Part shown: positions 38,900 through 41,256 of the stretch, piece by piece
Layout of the letters: each line of letters opens with the position of its first letter
Position numbering within the stretch: the stretch's first letter is position 1
Source of the DNA: Comamonadaceae bacterium
GTDB taxonomy: Bacteria > Pseudomonadota > Gammaproteobacteria > Burkholderiales > Burkholderiaceae_C
Reading direction: 5' to 3'
Assembly: GCA_947508145.1 (NCBI GenBank)
Contig: CANNRV010000002.1
Coordinates: 1 to 41,256, forward strand
DNA length: 41,256 bases
Program-made: the position numbers and the translations under genes
Notes under the pieces: model-generated
Told to the model about the DNA's origin: nothing
Database searches by the model: none
Seen by the model: only the letters and a program-made list of their open reading frames with translations

Positions 38900-39739
38900 A
38901 TGAAAACAACAATAAGTGTATTCATATTACTTTTATTTTCAACAATTACCTTTAGTCAAACTTCTACAAATAAATTCATAGTAGGTGATGTTTTAACTTC
39001 AAAAATTAATAATGTTGAAATACTCAAATCACCTGATGAGAGTTCTGAAATTTTGATGAAAATAAATAAAGAAGAAGAGATTATCTATTTAGGTGAAGAT
39101 AAAAATGCTTATTCAAAAATAAAAATTAAAAATGTTGATGGCTGGATAGATTCTTCTTTTTTAATTAATTCCAAAAAAGATAATTTGAAACAAATAAATT
39201 CATATAAAAAAATTGACAATTGGATATTCACTGCCAACACATCACTAAACGCTAAGGCAAATTCAAATATCATCAAAATAATAGAAGATAACGGACAAAT
39301 TAAAAATGCATTAGTAGGACAACTAGAAATTGAAATTTATAAAGGAGTCTTACTTGTATTTAAAGATTCAATAAATGATATTGGTATTAAGGAATTTAGG
39401 AATGCATTGGATAAGGTATTCCCTTTTAAAATGGGGAAAAATACTTACAGTCAATATATTGGTACAAACGGGAAAAAATTCTCGATATACATATCTGTTG
39501 AACTTGAAGCAATTATTGAAACTCCAATTGGAAAAAGGGAGGTTTTTTTAATTGAAACAGTTAATCAAGGCGATGATTTAGATCCATTAGGAAAATCGAA
39601 AAATTATTTTGATCGAAGAGTCGTTTGGGTTGATAAGGAATTACTAATTCCATGGGGAAGACGAGTGTATGGGGATCTATATGGAGAGTCGTTCATTGGG
39701 CGAGGTGGTTTTTATATTATTGACGTTTCAGGAAATTAA
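38900..39739 (+). CDS. Secreted protein with N-terminal SH3-like domain, unknown C-terminal domain
   Basis: ATG at 38900; signal peptide MKTTISVFILLLFSTITFSQ; SH3-like KINNVEILKSPDESSEILMKINKEEEIIYLGEDKNAYSKIKIKNVDGWIDSSFL. Confidence 0.7.
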   Translation: MKTTISVFILLLFSTITFSQTSTNKFIVGDVLTSKINNVEILKSPDESSEILMKINKEEEIIYLGEDKNAYSKIKIKNVDGWIDSSFLINSKKDNLKQINSYKKIDNWIFTANTSLNAKANSNIIKIIEDNGQIKNALVGQLEIEIYKGVLLVFKDSINDIGIKEFRNALDKVFPFKMGKNTYSQYIGTNGKKFSIYISVELEAIIETPIGKREVFLIETVNQGDDLDPLGKSKNYFDRRVVWVDKELLIPWGRRVYGDLYGESFIGRGGFYIIDVSGN

Positions 39740-39915
39740 TTTCTAACCACCACCACCACCTCTGCACCACCTTTACCAACGAACTTCTGTAACTCATTCA
39801 AAGCAGACTCTAGCGACTTCGGTTCAACTGGGTTGATGTGGAGATACAGAAGGTCTTTGGTGGCAGACTTCTGAATCAGTTCACGCAATTTTGATTTGTC
39901 AGGGGTTGCATTCAT
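39736..39915 (-). CDS. Small ORF (59 aa), below the ORF-track length cut-off
   Basis: MNATPDKSKLRELIQKSATKDLLYLHINPVEPKSLESALNELQKFVGKGGAEVVVVVRN*; convergent, overlaps the stop of the preceding gene. Confidence 0.55.
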   Translation of the reverse strand: MNATPDKSKLRELIQKSATKDLLYLHINPVEPKSLESALNELQKFVGKGGAEVVVVVRN

Positions 39916-40071
39916 TCGTCATCATCTTAAATTTTGATGTTGTAATTATCATTATTTGAATACAAGAGCATAATTTCGTCAACATCAAAACCGTGGTCAC
40001 TTGAGAAATCAAATTATTTTTGTCTGTGTACAGTGTCACTAGAGGAAATTGATTTTTAATTTTGTTTGATT

Positions 40072-40528
40072 TTATTTGACTGTTGAAGTAATTGAATTAA
40101 TAGTAGTCCGTCCAGCTGTTGCGGTTACTTCGTCACTTTCAATAAGCAGTTGCAGAGCAATGGGATCAAGTTTTGATAATTCATAAAGTGAATAGACACT
40201 TGGAGGAATTTGACTGAAAAATCTTTTGTCTGTGATGATTGGATTTTCAGAAATCTTTATGTACTTAGTAACAGTACTAGGACTCAATGAAATTTCTTTG
40301 ATTAGACCTATCCAGAGGTCATCAATTTTTTCAGATTTAATTCGATTTTTGTATTGTTGTAATTCTGAAAGAGTTTTACCAATTTCAATGATGCACCTGA
40401 AGGCACGATGCTCATGTTCAGTCTTTTAAAGTATTAGTTTTTTTTGATAGTTTAGAAGCATAAAAATATTCCTTCGGCGATTGAATATTTGTATCACTGA
40501 AGAAAGGAGTTAAGTTGCTTGATTTCAT
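40072..40528 (-). pseudogene. Frame-disrupted HTH-like gene (single-nt frameshift near 40424-40427)
   Basis: ATG at 40528 reads MKSSNLTPFFSDTNIQSPKEYFYASKLSKKTNTLKD*; dropping one A of the A4 run continues ...NTLKTEHEHRAFRCIIEIGKTLSELQQYKNRIKSEKIDDLWIGLIKEISLSPSTVTKYIKISENPIITDKRFFSQIPPSVYSLYELSKLDPIALQLLIESDEVTATAGRTTINSITSTVK*. Confidence 0.75.
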
Positions 40529-40529
40529 G

Positions 40530-40934
40530 CTACTTCACCAAAGCAAGGCATTGATTCTTAGTGTCACTTGATTTGATACTGTAGCAGTAACTTTTCTGAT
40601 TCTTTATTTGTGCCAGACAGAGATTCTTTGCGTCAGACTCATGTATTGAGTAACAGTATGACTCTTGGTGCTTTGCCAATGCGAGGCATGAATTCTTGGT
40701 ATCAGCATTTTGGTTGGAGTAACAATGCGATTCGTTTGCATGAACTTTTGGTGTTGTCAGTAGAAATGCAACACCGATTGCAATTAACAGATAGAAGAAT
40801 GAAAAGATTTTGATGTTCTGTTGAATGACTGATGTGTCAACCTTCATCACCTTCCACAGATAGTAGTTGTGAACGATTGGTGCAAGCAGGATCACACTTA
40901 ATTCAATAAGTAGTTCAATGAGTACACCAGTCAT
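40530..40934 (-). CDS. Two-TM membrane protein with C-terminal tandem 23-aa double-cysteine repeats
   Basis: ESHCYSNQNADTKNSCLALAKHQ / ESYCYSIHESDAKNLCLAQIKNQ / KSYCYSIKSSDTKNQCLALVK; hydrophobic segments at N-terminus. Confidence 0.75.
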   Translation of the reverse strand: MTGVLIELLIELSVILLAPIVHNYYLWKVMKVDTSVIQQNIKIFSFFYLLIAIGVAFLLTTPKVHANESHCYSNQNADTKNSCLALAKHQESYCYSIHESDAKNLCLAQIKNQKSYCYSIKSSDTKNQCLALVK

Positions 40935-40942
40935 TTCTTATC

Positions 40943-41107
40943 CTAATAGAAACCTTTGCCAGCAATGATGTGAAGCACACCACCTCTCGGGTTCTCAACA
41001 TCACCTTTGCGTCTTCGCATCAAATGCACATGGCAATGAAACACAGTCTGTCCAGCAGTTTCTCCACAATTCATGCCGATGTTGAATCCATCAATAGCAG
41101 GGTCTGC
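40943..41107 (-). pseudogene. HIT-family protein, 3' fragment (5' part removed/displaced by IS insertion)
   Basis: DPAIDGFNIGMNCGETAGQTVFHCHVHLMRRRKGDVENPRGGVLHIIAGKGFY*: HxHxH HIT motif (HCHVH), N-terminal half missing at the IS junction. Confidence 0.85.
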
Positions 41108-41256
41108 TGACCTGCCCCCTTTTGCCATACCACTCATTAGTTGGAAGTCCGGGTTAAGGTTAATCTAAATTTGAATTGATGGATTCACCTTCATTGGCAG
41201 CTCGCTGCCGATGAAGGTGGGCGAACTCAGCAGGTGGAATCCGTCCAACGCTGCTA
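41108..41256 (-). mobile_element. IS3-family-like insertion sequence, terminal segment (runs off window)
   Basis: Terminus TGACCTGCCCCCTTTTG at 41108 plus minus-strand transposase C-terminus (41160-41256) SSVGRIPPAEFAHLHRQRAANEGESINSNLD*. Confidence 0.7.

Noticed and set aside
40418-40432. Possible -1 programmed frameshift site T TTA AAA in the disrupted gene
   Set aside because: A -1 shift leads to a different frame that does not give the HTH-like product; the required shift is +1, so mutation or sequencing error is simpler.
41186-41220. Strong hairpin caccttcattggcagc/gctgccgatgaaggtg near the window end
   Set aside because: Considered as an attC site or terminator, but it lies inside the readable IS3-like transposase C-terminal coding sequence.

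Overview
High-GC betaproteobacterial-type chromosomal segment (taxonomy inferred only from gene content and style). It has three parts. (1) A flagellar export/basal-body locus, about 1-15.2 kb: fliE(3' end)-fliF-fliG-fliH-[FliF-C-like ORF]-fliI-fliJ, then two unrelated minus-strand genes, then fliO-fliP-fliQ-fliR-flhB and three uncharacterised ORFs, one of them a SPOR-domain protein. (2) A housekeeping/DNA-repair segment, about 15.3-36.5 kb: FMN glutamate-synthase-like protein, ParA-like ATPase plus small coiled-coil partner, Hsp15-like S4 protein, FtsX-like permease, recC-recB-recD, two small periplasmic proteins, Smr, RadC, FKBP PPIase, ispH, serS, lipoprotein and tRNA-Ser(CGA). (3) An AT-rich accessory region starting right after the tRNA-Ser: serine recombinase, CsgG/SH3-like secreted pair, small ORFs, a frameshifted gene, a cysteine-repeat membrane protein, and a HIT gene cut by an IS3-family element that runs off the window. 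Most notable observations: a stand-alone membrane protein between fliH and fliI that duplicates only the second TM and FliG-binding C-terminus of FliF; a frameshifted HTH-like gene that reassembles across one homopolymer; a 23-aa double-cysteine tandem-repeat membrane protein; an adjacent secreted pair sharing one SH3-like domain; and an IS3 junction inside a HIT gene. All family calls are by reading the protein sequences; no database search was run.
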